From Chryseobacterium shigense (GTDB lineage: Bacteria; Bacteroidota; Bacteroidia; Flavobacteriales; Weeksellaceae): 64,000 bases of DNA. Below the pieces are notes generated by a model. It made no database searches. It had not been told where the DNA came from and saw only the letters and a program-made list of their open reading frames with translations. Position numbers and translations under genes: made by a program. Each line of letters starts with the position of its first letter. Positions within the stretch are counted from its first letter, which is position 1. Shown one piece after another: positions 45,697 to 52,831 of the stretch. The DNA lies in NCBI RefSeq assembly GCF_900156575.1, contig NZ_FTNY01000003.1, positions 248,001-312,000 on the forward strand. Reading direction: 5' to 3'.

Positions 45697-46083
45697 ATGG
45701 AGGATATAGAAAAAATACGTCAACAACTTATCTCATCGAAATATAGCCTAGGCAAAGATGATATCCTAAATGAGAAGTTAATTCATTTAGAAAAAGTAAT
45801 TAGTGAGGATTTAGTTGTAGTAGATTTAGAAAAAGAGTCGATCAAAATTCAATTTAATTTGAATGAAAATTATTATTTTGAAAATGTTAAAGATATTTTT
45901 TTTAATTTTTTCAAGGGCGATTATACAATAAAATATTATTGTAATAATGAAAGTTTGTTATATTCCAAATTCATATGGAAAAATAAAGAACTAAAAAAAT
46001 TCAATTTCAAGACAAAATATGGTTTTTTACGCTGTAAGAAGATCAATAAAATAGAACAAGTTCAAGGTATAGCTTGGGAATAA
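45697..46083 (+). CDS. Candidate immunity protein of the Rhs tip
   Basis: A 128-aa cytoplasmic protein starting 1 nt after the Rhs stop, the standard place for an immunity gene. It is acidic/Lys-rich with no signal peptide. The first half is helical, the second beta-rich (GDYTIKYYCNN, FNFKTKYGFLRCKK). No family is recognised. It is followed by a strong terminator at 46094-46124, so the pair forms a closed unit. Confidence 0.6.
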   Translation: MEDIEKIRQQLISSKYSLGKDDILNEKLIHLEKVISEDLVVVDLEKESIKIQFNLNENYYFENVKDIFFNFFKGDYTIKYYCNNESLLYSKFIWKNKELKKFNFKTKYGFLRCKKINKIEQVQGIAWE

Positions 46084-46093
46084 AAATAATCAC

Positions 46094-46124
46094 TCCCCCG
46101 AAAATCTTCGGGGGATATTTTTTA
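46094..46124 (+). terminator. Intrinsic terminator after Rhs/immunity
   Basis: TCCCCCGAA pairs with TTCGGGGGA around AATC, then a T-rich tail. Confidence 0.9.
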
Positions 46125-46289
46125 CAGTGCGACGTTCTGCTGAACGAATTCTTTAATTTTTTTCTTAGAGATAAAAGATTCGATAATTGTGTAAACTACA
46201 TTTTTTTCTTTTTCTTCCAGTTGTTGGATAAGTTCCACTTGCTCCAGAACCGCTAATGAAACTAAATTAGATGACAATTTATATTTCAT
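46122..46289 (-). pseudogene. C-terminal remnant of an XRE-type HTH regulator
   Basis: Only the last 55 residues of this frame look like a protein: ...LAVLEQVELIQQLEEKEK, NVVYTIIESFISKKK, IKEFVQQN. That pattern is typical of the C-terminal helix pair of flavobacterial XRE regulators. The DNA-binding half is gone and the sequence upstream is unrelated. Probably left over from a rearrangement. Confidence 0.5.
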
Positions 46290-46362
46290 TTGGGACTGCA
46301 GGCCTGCTTTTTTTATTATACACCATCTGTAATCTCCATAACAAAAAAGCCACCGCACTACA

Positions 46363-46455
46363 CGATGGCAAAAAAAAATCAAATCCAAATAATTACAAAT
46401 TCGGATTATTATCAATCTCCTTCTGCGGAATACTGAACAGATAATACTTTTAATA
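46363..46455. repeat. Copy of the susD 3' end and flank
   Basis: 46402-46449 matches 51328-51375 over 48 bp with one mismatch. On the minus strand that stretch encodes the PQKEIDNNP end of SusD. No SusD gene accompanies this copy. It also resembles 37381-37470. The two near-identical copies bracket the block of displaced Rhs cassettes. Confidence 0.7.
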
Positions 46456-46499
46456 AAATTCATCCAGTTTTTAATCGTTTTATGTTAATAAGATAAATT

Positions 46500-47015
46500 A
46501 TGAAATCCTTGATAATAGCTTTTTTTGTTATCTTTTCTTTTTCGGGATGTAAATCTCAAAAAAGAAACAATAGTAATTTTAACAATGACAACATTAATTT
46601 TAAATATAGTAGATTGTATTATAAAGATTCAGTTGTTGTAGAAAGTGACATGTATAATAGTTATACTGGGCTGTATCAATATAAAGAATATAATTTTGGT
46701 TTCGGAGAAGACAAAAATATAAGCACAACTATAAAATTAAGTGAAAAGGAATTACAAAATATCTATCAATTATATTTATTACTCAATCCAAAATATCTTA
46801 GTGAATGTACATATATGGATGGTAAGCTTTTGTATAAATCCACAATCGCTTTCAATGTAAATGCTGCAAAAGATGAAACATTAAAATCTAGTGAGTGTTC
46901 TAATGACAAAAAAGAAAATGAAAAATATTCTAAAATTGAAACCTTAGTTTACGATTTAATAATGAAGTCTCCAGAATATAGAAAGGCATTTTATTGGGAA
47001 TTTATAAAGAAATAA
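46500..47015 (+). CDS. Orphan lipoprotein, possible immunity protein
   Basis: A 171-aa lipoprotein: signal MKSLIIAFFVIFSFSGC with lipobox FSGC at residue 17. The rest is polar with Tyr-rich segments (NFKYSRLYYKDSVVVESD, LQNIYQLYLLLNPKYLSE). Surface lipoproteins are common immunity proteins in this island, and this gene lies just ahead of a displaced toxin tip, but it has no toxin directly upstream. Not recognised further. Confidence 0.5.
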   Translation: MKSLIIAFFVIFSFSGCKSQKRNNSNFNNDNINFKYSRLYYKDSVVVESDMYNSYTGLYQYKEYNFGFGEDKNISTTIKLSEKELQNIYQLYLLLNPKYLSECTYMDGKLLYKSTIAFNVNAAKDETLKSSECSNDKKENEKYSKIETLVYDLIMKSPEYRKAFYWEFIKK

Positions 47016-47072
47016 TATTGTTTTGAGATAGTCAAAGACAATACTTAGTAATGGGAGCATCGATTAATACCT

Positions 47073-47122
47073 ATTGTGAATTATATAACATTGATTAATA
47101 CTGGATTTATATAATTCACAAT
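47073..47122. repeat. 16-bp perfect inverted repeat before an Rhs cassette
   Basis: ATTGTGAATTATATAA (47073-47088) and its exact reverse complement (47107-47122) are separated by 18 nt. It could be a weak terminator or a recombination hairpin. The octamer GATTAATA occurs three times around it (about 47062, 47092, 47141). Confidence 0.55.
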
Positions 47123-47160
47123 GAGAGCTAATTTACTAAACGATTAATAAGTATGGATAT

Positions 47161-48171
47161 GTGATGAATAATCCATTGCTGTATAATGATCCTAATGGAG
47201 AATGTTTGGTGCCTTTATTTGGTGTACTGGTGGCATCATGGGTTGCAGGAGCTGTTGTAGGAACAATGGTAGCTGCAGGAATGTACATATTAAAATCTTT
47301 AGTTAACGGGACATGGTCTTGGGGTGGTTTTGCCAAAAGTTTATTATTAGGAGCCGTCACTGGAGCTGCTACAGGGGGGCTCACCGGAGGAATGTCAGCC
47401 AGTGGCTTTAATGGAGCCGTCATAGTTGATAGTATGAATGGAGCCATTTCAGGTGGTATTGATGCTGTATTTAATAAGCAGAACTTCTTTACTGGTTTAT
47501 ATAAAGGAGCAGTAATGGGGGCTACAATTGGAGGTATTGGATATGCAATTAGTTCTTTATTTACTGTAAATAATAGTATTGCTGATGATGTGGATTACGC
47601 TGATGGAAATGGAGGAATAGCATCAAATGACAACCCAGGAGATAGATTGAACTGGTTTAATAAAGATAAGGATGGGTATCTTTATAAATTTGCAGAAAGT
47701 GATACAAACGTTCCGGAAGGAACAGTAAGAATATATACTCATGGTTCCCCTGATCGTATTCTTGGTCCCGATGGACAAAAAATTATGACACCTAAACAAT
47801 TTGATGAAGTTTTAATGCAGCGAAGTGAAGCATGGAGGAGTTATAGAGAATTGGGAGGAAACATTAAAGTTGAATTAATGTCTTGCCAGACAGGAAGATG
47901 GGGAAACGGTATTGCTAGTAAGCTGTCTAAAGCTTTTAAAAGCTCTGAATTTATTGCTCCCAGTACTAAATTCTATGCGGGACCAACTTCCACTGGTGGT
48001 ACCTATAGTGATATTGCAGGACGAAACAAAATCTTCAATCCGGGAAGATGGAACCATTTCATTAATGGACAAAATATAACCGGATTACTAGATAAATATA
48101 GATATATACAACCAAATATATGGCAACAGAAAAAAATTCAAGATACAGTTTGTGGGGTGGGATGTCGATAG
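47161..48171 (+). CDS. Displaced Rhs C-terminal tip with caspase-like His/Cys pair
   Basis: A 336-aa frame that opens inside the Rhs core: the in-frame sequence before and after ATG 47161 reads NKYGYVMNNPLLYNDPNGE. No N-terminal shell precedes it. A Gly/Ala-rich linker (about 20-130) follows, then the tip. The tip has YTHGSPDRI (His194) and VELMSCQTGRWGNG (Cys242): His-Gly and a hydrophobic block followed by Cys, the arrangement of clan CD cysteine peptidases. This assignment is inference. The tip is probably silent unless recombined onto an intact Rhs shell. The immunity gene start overlaps its end by 10 nt. Confidence 0.6.
   Translation: MMNNPLLYNDPNGECLVPLFGVLVASWVAGAVVGTMVAAGMYILKSLVNGTWSWGGFAKSLLLGAVTGAATGGLTGGMSASGFNGAVIVDSMNGAISGGIDAVFNKQNFFTGLYKGAVMGATIGGIGYAISSLFTVNNSIADDVDYADGNGGIASNDNPGDRLNWFNKDKDGYLYKFAESDTNVPEGTVRIYTHGSPDRILGPDGQKIMTPKQFDEVLMQRSEAWRSYRELGGNIKVELMSCQTGRWGNGIASKLSKAFKSSEFIAPSTKFYAGPTSTGGTYSDIAGRNKIFNPGRWNHFINGQNITGLLDKYRYIQPNIWQQKKIQDTVCGVGCR
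47290..47525 (+). repeat. Rhs linker repeat, copy 1
   Basis: Encodes KSLVNGTWSWGGFAKS, LLLGAVTGAATGGLTGGMSA and NGAISGGIDAVFNKQNFFTG, homologous to copy 2 at 48752-48986 at both protein and DNA level. Such conserved linkers are natural places for cassette recombination. Confidence 0.65.
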
Positions 48172-48692
48172 TTTTATTCTTCGCAACCGGATGCCAAAAT
48201 AAAAATGAACAAAAGATGATCTCTTCTGTTAAAGAGGTTTCAGACACATTAGCAATTTTCGAAAACAATAAAATTTCTGATACTGTTATAAATAACAAAA
48301 ATTTAGAAGAATTTAAAAGAGAAGTAGTTACTGTTGGAGATCTTTATTCATTTAATAGACTTGCGATTCACTACGAAGAAAATAAGAATTATAAAGAATT
48401 ATACGAGTATGCCTTAATTATGGCTGATAAATACAATAAAGGGGATGGTTGTAGCCAGGTTTTTATATGTATTGTTGCTATGAACAATAAAAATTTATAT
48501 AGGGATATTCTTGATTTTGCAAAGATTGATGAAAAAGCAAAGTCAGATGCTTTAAAATACTTAGAAAAAGGAGTTAGGTTAAATGACATTAACTCTGCCT
48601 CTATGCTTCAGGAAATTTACAGAAATGGTATTGGTGTAAAAAAAGATATAAAAAAAGCAGATGAGCTTAAGAAAAAAATAGAAGAAATGTAA
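48162..48692 (+). CDS. Sel1-like lipoprotein, candidate immunity protein
   Basis: A lipoprotein from ATG 48162 (MSIVLFFATGC..., lipobox ATGC), 176 aa. A longer frame from 48120 is possible (190 aa) and would give a longer n-region. The mature part has two Sel1-like helical repeats (LKYLEKGVRLNDINSASML, YRNGIGVKKDIKKADELKKK). It overlaps the toxin tip by 10 nt with a G-rich stretch just ahead of its start, so it should be translated with the tip. Helical repeat proteins are a plausible immunity type; this is inferred from position. Confidence 0.55.
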   Translation: MSIVLFFATGCQNKNEQKMISSVKEVSDTLAIFENNKISDTVINNKNLEEFKREVVTVGDLYSFNRLAIHYEENKNYKELYEYALIMADKYNKGDGCSQVFICIVAMNNKNLYRDILDFAKIDEKAKSDALKYLEKGVRLNDINSASMLQEIYRNGIGVKKDIKKADELKKKIEEM

Positions 48693-48734
48693 TAATGTTT
48701 AGTACATGTAGCATCATGGGGTTCGGGAGAAGTT

Positions 48735-49655
48735 GTGGGTGAAGAGATGTTCATTGTTAAATCTTTAGTCAATGCAACATGGTATTGGGATGGTTTTGCT
48801 AAAAGTTTACTCTTAGGAGCTGTCACAGGAATTGCAACGGAAGGATTGACTGGAGGAATGTCCGCCAGTGGCTTCCAAGGAGCTGTTATTGTGGGTAGTA
48901 TGAATGGTGCTATTTCTGGAGGAGTTGATGCTTTATTTAATAAAGAAAATTTCTTTACAGGAATGTATAGAGGAGCTATCTTTGGTGCTGCCACTGCTGG
49001 AATTGTAAGTGGGATTAGTTGGGTAGTCAACCAATTAAGTAATTCATACCAATATAGAATTAACGAAATGTTAGTAAGCGATGATAATACATTACAGGGA
49101 GGTACTAGAGTCGATTTCTCCTATGATACAGTGAAAAAAGTAGATAAATTACATTATAAAAATCAATTTATAAGAGGTTCTTACAAAATTGTCGATGAGA
49201 CAAGTAACTTAAGTCAATCTTTACGAGCAAACGGCTACACTTTTGATAATAATTCTGGCTTATTAGATGGTCCTCGAGGAAAAGCTTGGGGCGTCACAGA
49301 AAGTCTTACCCATAAAGGAAAACTGGTTTGGCAAAGAATATATCTTCCTGAAGGAACGTTTGTAAGTTTAGAACAATTAGATCTAACGATGGGACATGAG
49401 ATTTTTCATTCTATTTTAAATAATGCTAGACTTTTTAATGAATTTAGAACTATATGGAATCAGAGTACTGTAAGCGTTCATGAATATTACACTTCAAGAT
49501 GGGAACAAGAATATATTATATTCAGGGGCTGGGGAAAACTTAATTTAAATATGGGGGCATTTAATACAGCAATTAGTACATTTGAAGATTTAGAACCATT
49601 AATGAATAAGATAAAACCAATATTCAATAATTATTTAAAAAGTACACTGAAATGA
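48735..49655 (+). CDS. Displaced Rhs tip with HExxH metallopeptidase motif
   Basis: A 306-aa frame with only a GTG start. Upstream in-frame sequence still reads like the linker (LVHVASWGSGEVV), after a stop. No Rhs core remains. The linker (about 1-95: KSLVNATWYWDGFAKS, GGMSASGFQGAVIV) is homologous to that of the previous cassette. The tip has HEIFH at 221-225 and downstream VHEYYTSRWEQEY (His249, Glu250, Glu257), a zinc-metallopeptidase pattern whose third ligand is uncertain. It looks like a silent cassette. The following lipoprotein overlaps by 4 nt (ATGA). Confidence 0.6.
   Translation: MGEEMFIVKSLVNATWYWDGFAKSLLLGAVTGIATEGLTGGMSASGFQGAVIVGSMNGAISGGVDALFNKENFFTGMYRGAIFGAATAGIVSGISWVVNQLSNSYQYRINEMLVSDDNTLQGGTRVDFSYDTVKKVDKLHYKNQFIRGSYKIVDETSNLSQSLRANGYTFDNNSGLLDGPRGKAWGVTESLTHKGKLVWQRIYLPEGTFVSLEQLDLTMGHEIFHSILNNARLFNEFRTIWNQSTVSVHEYYTSRWEQEYIIFRGWGKLNLNMGAFNTAISTFEDLEPLMNKIKPIFNNYLKSTLK
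48752..48986 (+). repeat. Rhs linker repeat, copy 2
   Basis: The counterpart of 47290-47525, with many synonymous and a few amino-acid changes (for example GGTTTTGCTAAAAG versus GGTTTTGCCAAAAG). Confidence 0.65.
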
Positions 49656-50290
49656 TAAATAATCTGTTTCTTTCAATAGGTATTATGTTTCTTTTGTCTT
49701 GTAAAGAAGAACACAAAAACACATTTAATTTAAAGTATATAAAAGATAATCATTCCCTATATCTTCAAATAGAAAATAGCACAAAGCAAGACATTATATT
49801 TTTATTACCCAACTCTTTGGAGTTTGGAGATGAAAATTATAAAAGTTTTTCTACACGAGGAAGTAGAGAAGAGGATTATCCTATAAATGTCTATGCAATA
49901 ATAAAACCTAAACAGTCTTCAGGAGTATATCAGAGAAAACTAGATAGTATCCATAATGCTTATCTAACTGAAATTGGAAATAGTGATTTTATAGGAGATG
50001 AAAGACCAGGAGATGGAAATTCAGTTTTTTATTTAAAAAGTAAAACAAAAATAAAAATTAAGTATGATTTAATTATTAAATCAATGATGGTAATGTTTAA
50101 ACAAGGCTATTCATCAAAATTTAAACAAAATTATTATCCTTATAATAAAGTATTAAAAGGAGAATATCCTGAAGGAGAATACTTAAGAAGATTTTCAAAG
50201 CTCAATTTTAGAAAAGCAAAGTTTGTAGCACAACCAGTGATAGAAGATAGTTTGTTTCTAATACTATCCGAAAAAGATGTTACTGACTAA
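49652..50290 (+). CDS. Lipoprotein, candidate immunity protein of the HExxH tip
   Basis: A 212-aa lipoprotein: signal ending MFLLSC, lipobox Cys near residue 17. The mature part is beta-rich with Lys/Asn-rich loops (YLQIENSTKQDIIFLLPN, GVYQRKLDSI). Its ATG overlaps the toxin stop (ATGA), so the pair is translationally coupled. No family recognised; the immunity role is from position. Confidence 0.55.
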   Translation: MINNLFLSIGIMFLLSCKEEHKNTFNLKYIKDNHSLYLQIENSTKQDIIFLLPNSLEFGDENYKSFSTRGSREEDYPINVYAIIKPKQSSGVYQRKLDSIHNAYLTEIGNSDFIGDERPGDGNSVFYLKSKTKIKIKYDLIIKSMMVMFKQGYSSKFKQNYYPYNKVLKGEYPEGEYLRRFSKLNFRKAKFVAQPVIEDSLFLILSEKDVTD

Positions 50291-50656
50291 GCAATAGACT
50301 TCCCTTTATTAAAGGTCTTTTACAAAAAATTCATAAAAACGATGTTAAATAACTAAGAGTAGATATCGCTTCATATTATTCTAATGTTTTGGGAAGAATG
50401 ATCATATGGAAAGATCTGGATAGACTTATTAAAATTGAACGCTTTTGGCAAAATGAGAAGATTGATACTTATAAATTAGAAGAGTTTATACTTTATTATT
50501 TTTGGGTAAAATAAAAAATCGTTAAGTATCGATGAAATCCAAACACCTTTTAAGCAATGAAGCAGGAAAAAAGTCTTATTTTGTTGCTCTCTTTTGATCA
50601 TATAAAACTTATCATTTTACTTTTCAATATCAGGAAATGGAGTATACTTATAACAA
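50291..50656. other. Interval with a short remnant coding frame
   Basis: About 370 bp, mostly non-coding. A 38-codon frame from ATG 50398 to TAA 50512-50514 (MIIWKDLDRLIKIERF..., ending YYFWVK) extends open upstream for about 14 further codons and looks like the tail of a lost gene. A fragment near 50556 (AGCAATGAAGCAGGAAA) resembles the Rhs core DNA at 44336, weakly. Confidence 0.35.
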
Positions 50657-51256
50657 ATGAAAAACTACACAATATCAAATTTAAGATTTCTGCTGGTAAC
50701 TATTATCTTCTTCCTTTCAGGTTGTAAAAATCCGGACCAAAGCAACAATAACGGGCAGCAATCAAATAAATCTGTTGAACAGAAATTCATTCCCAAATAC
50801 GGAAACCCCTACTTTGATTATGACGGAATAGATCATTATCATGTCAGTACAAATGAAAGTTCAGTCATGGCGTTAGATACTATTCCGAATCGTTCAAAAG
50901 AAGATCAGTTAAAACTTGATGTAATTACTGACAAAATTCCTAAGAATATAAATGATACGGACTTTATAAAAAGCCTGGAGAAAATCGGTTTCAAAAAAAC
51001 AGTAATAATATCTCACAAATTCAAAAAGATCAATGAGATATTTGTTGAGAAAACCGTAAGTGAAAATATTGAATATGCCTGCGCTCCTATTTATAGAGAT
51101 ATTTTGATTTTTAAGAAGAAAGAAAAAATTATCGGAATGGCAAAGATGTGTTTCGACTGTCATCAGAAGCAAATAGCAGGAACAAAAGCAAATACCGAAA
51201 ATTTTGGACAAGATGGTGATTATGAGAAACTCCAACAAATTCTTTATACTAACTAA
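50657..51256 (+). CDS. Hypothetical lipoprotein with CFDCH motif
   Basis: A 199-aa lipoprotein: hydrophobic N-terminus ending FFLSGC, then an Asn/Gln-rich linker. The mature part has DYDGIDHYHVS and a late MCFDCHQKQI. The CxxCH sequence looks like a haem site, but one isolated motif near the end of a small non-cytochrome protein is not enough to claim haem binding. It is the last plus-strand gene of the island, before a hairpin at about 51271-51298 that separates it from convergent susD. Possibly another orphan immunity protein. Confidence 0.55.
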   Translation: MKNYTISNLRFLLVTIIFFLSGCKNPDQSNNNGQQSNKSVEQKFIPKYGNPYFDYDGIDHYHVSTNESSVMALDTIPNRSKEDQLKLDVITDKIPKNINDTDFIKSLEKIGFKKTVIISHKFKKINEIFVEKTVSENIEYACAPIYRDILIFKKKEKIIGMAKMCFDCHQKQIAGTKANTENFGQDGDYEKLQQILYTN

Positions 51257-51270
51257 CATTAATAACAAAA

Positions 51271-51298
51271 GCCACGATATTGTGATATCGTGGCTTTA
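51271..51298. terminator. Bidirectional terminator between island and susD
   Basis: AAAGCCACGATAT pairs with ATATCGTGGCTTT across TGTG or so, flanked by A and T runs. Confidence 0.75.
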
Positions 51299-51318
51299 AA
51301 AATCAAATCTAAATAAAA

Positions 51319-52812
51319 CTACAGGCTCGGATTATTATCAATCTCCTTCTGCGGAATACTGAACAAATAATACTTACTATTCGGTGCAAAAGCAGTCTGA
51401 TCCGGAAAATTAAAGACCGAATGTCCTCTTCCGTTCACTGTTTTTACCGTTCCGTCAGGCGTGGTAATCTGTACCTTTATCGGCTGTCCGCTGGTATCTA
51501 CGAATGGTTTTCTTACCACGGTTCCCTGCGTTCTGATAATATCTGAAAGGGAGAATCCTTCCCCGAAAAGTTCTTTTCTTCTTTCAAGCAGAATTTCCGT
51601 GATGACATCAGTCTGAGCATGAGATCCTGTGTAAGGATTGGCATTTCTGGCCGCTTTCAATTGGTTTAATGCTGTAACCGCATTGGCGACATTTCCGTTT
51701 CTGGCTTCAGCTTCAGCTTCGATCAGGTACATTTCTGCGGCTCTCATTAATACGATATCTGCGATAAGTCCTGTTTTAAATTTAAACTTGGAATACCTCA
51801 GCAGGCCTTCCCTACCCTGAAGACCATCCCATTGAAACAGCTGGTATCTGATGTCATTCGTATCAAACAGATCTTTGAAAAATGGATCTGCCATAAAACT
51901 GTAGTAATAACTTCCCGAGGAAGATACATCCAGATAATGAAAAGCATAGCTCGCTCCCGATTGCTCCTGAGTCTGCCCATGACCCCAGATCCATTCTCCG
52001 TTGCTTATATCATTGAATCCCTCCTTATATTTTTCCGGAGTCATTAACGGATAACCTGCTCTGGCTATTTTAGCTGCTGCAGCTGCCTTACTCCACTCAC
52101 CGGTATTCAGATAGGTTCTTGCTAATAGTCCATTGACGACTGCTTTATTGATCTTATCTTTATTATTTCTTGTGTAATTGGTCAAAAGATTATCCGCTTC
52201 CGTCAGATCACTTTTAATCAATGCATAAATTTCTTCGAGGCTAGCTCTTTTCTTTGGAACAGAATTGATCGTTGAGGGTTTCGTATAAATAGGAGCCGTT
52301 AAAGCTGTTTTGTCTTTCAGATAACTGAACTGGTAAAAGCTGGCTAAATTCAGATAACAGAAAGCACGCAATGCTTTAGCCTGTCCTTTTACCTGATCTT
52401 TCTTTGCCTGACTTCCCTCGGTCTGATCAATACGGGCGATCACATTATTCATATTATTAATGGTTGCATACAATGTAGACCAAATAAATTGTGGTCTTGA
52501 GATGGTATTATTCACCATTTCTGTAAATGCATAAGCTGAAGGAAAACCATATTTATTGGTAAGGATAGCCGCATCACTTCCCATAGCATCACTGGTTCTC
52601 AACACCGTTGAATAGCCAATATTCGCATAGGTGGGTCCGTCATCATTAAATTTTGCCCATGCTCCATTAATAACGGTTTCTGCACTTTCTGCCGTTTTGA
52701 AAACCTCCGCTCCGTTGGCCTGATCTGTAGGAGCAGTTTCCAGCTCGTTTTCACAACTCGTCAATGACCAGAAAGTAATTAAAGCAAAAGCTATATATTT
52801 TAATTTTTTCAT
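51319..52812 (-). CDS. SusD/RagB family nutrient-binding lipoprotein
   Basis: The surface lid of a SusCD importer, 497 aa. I choose ATG 52812 (MKKLKYIAFALITFWSLTSC, lipobox Cys at 20) over the 14-residue-longer frame. The body carries TPR-like helices; the C-terminus reads YLFSIPQKEIDNNPSL, the near-universal SusD ending. The N-terminal part includes AEVFKTAESAETVINGAW. It starts 20 nt after the susC stop. Fragments of this gene's 3' end are repeated at 46402 and, decayed, at 37381. Confidence 0.94.
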   Translation of the reverse strand: MKKLKYIAFALITFWSLTSCENELETAPTDQANGAEVFKTAESAETVINGAWAKFNDDGPTYANIGYSTVLRTSDAMGSDAAILTNKYGFPSAYAFTEMVNNTISRPQFIWSTLYATINNMNNVIARIDQTEGSQAKKDQVKGQAKALRAFCYLNLASFYQFSYLKDKTALTAPIYTKPSTINSVPKKRASLEEIYALIKSDLTEADNLLTNYTRNNKDKINKAVVNGLLARTYLNTGEWSKAAAAAKIARAGYPLMTPEKYKEGFNDISNGEWIWGHGQTQEQSGASYAFHYLDVSSSGSYYYSFMADPFFKDLFDTNDIRYQLFQWDGLQGREGLLRYSKFKFKTGLIADIVLMRAAEMYLIEAEAEARNGNVANAVTALNQLKAARNANPYTGSHAQTDVITEILLERRKELFGEGFSLSDIIRTQGTVVRKPFVDTSGQPIKVQITTPDGTVKTVNGRGHSVFNFPDQTAFAPNSKYYLFSIPQKEIDNNPSL

Positions 52813-52831
52813 TGTTTCAAATTTTAAAAGT

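Noticed and set aside
46122..46463. A full 113-aa minus-strand gene
   Set aside because: Only the C-terminal 55 residues look like protein; the front part crosses the susD-end repeat copy in another frame.
51127..51190. c-type haem site (CFDCH) in the lipoprotein at 50657
   Set aside because: A lone CxxCH late in a small lipoprotein without cytochrome features is weak evidence.
37237..51377. Prophage or integrative element with integrase
   Set aside because: No integrase, transposase, phage structural or conjugation gene is seen in the island; only the flanking repeats suggest mobility.
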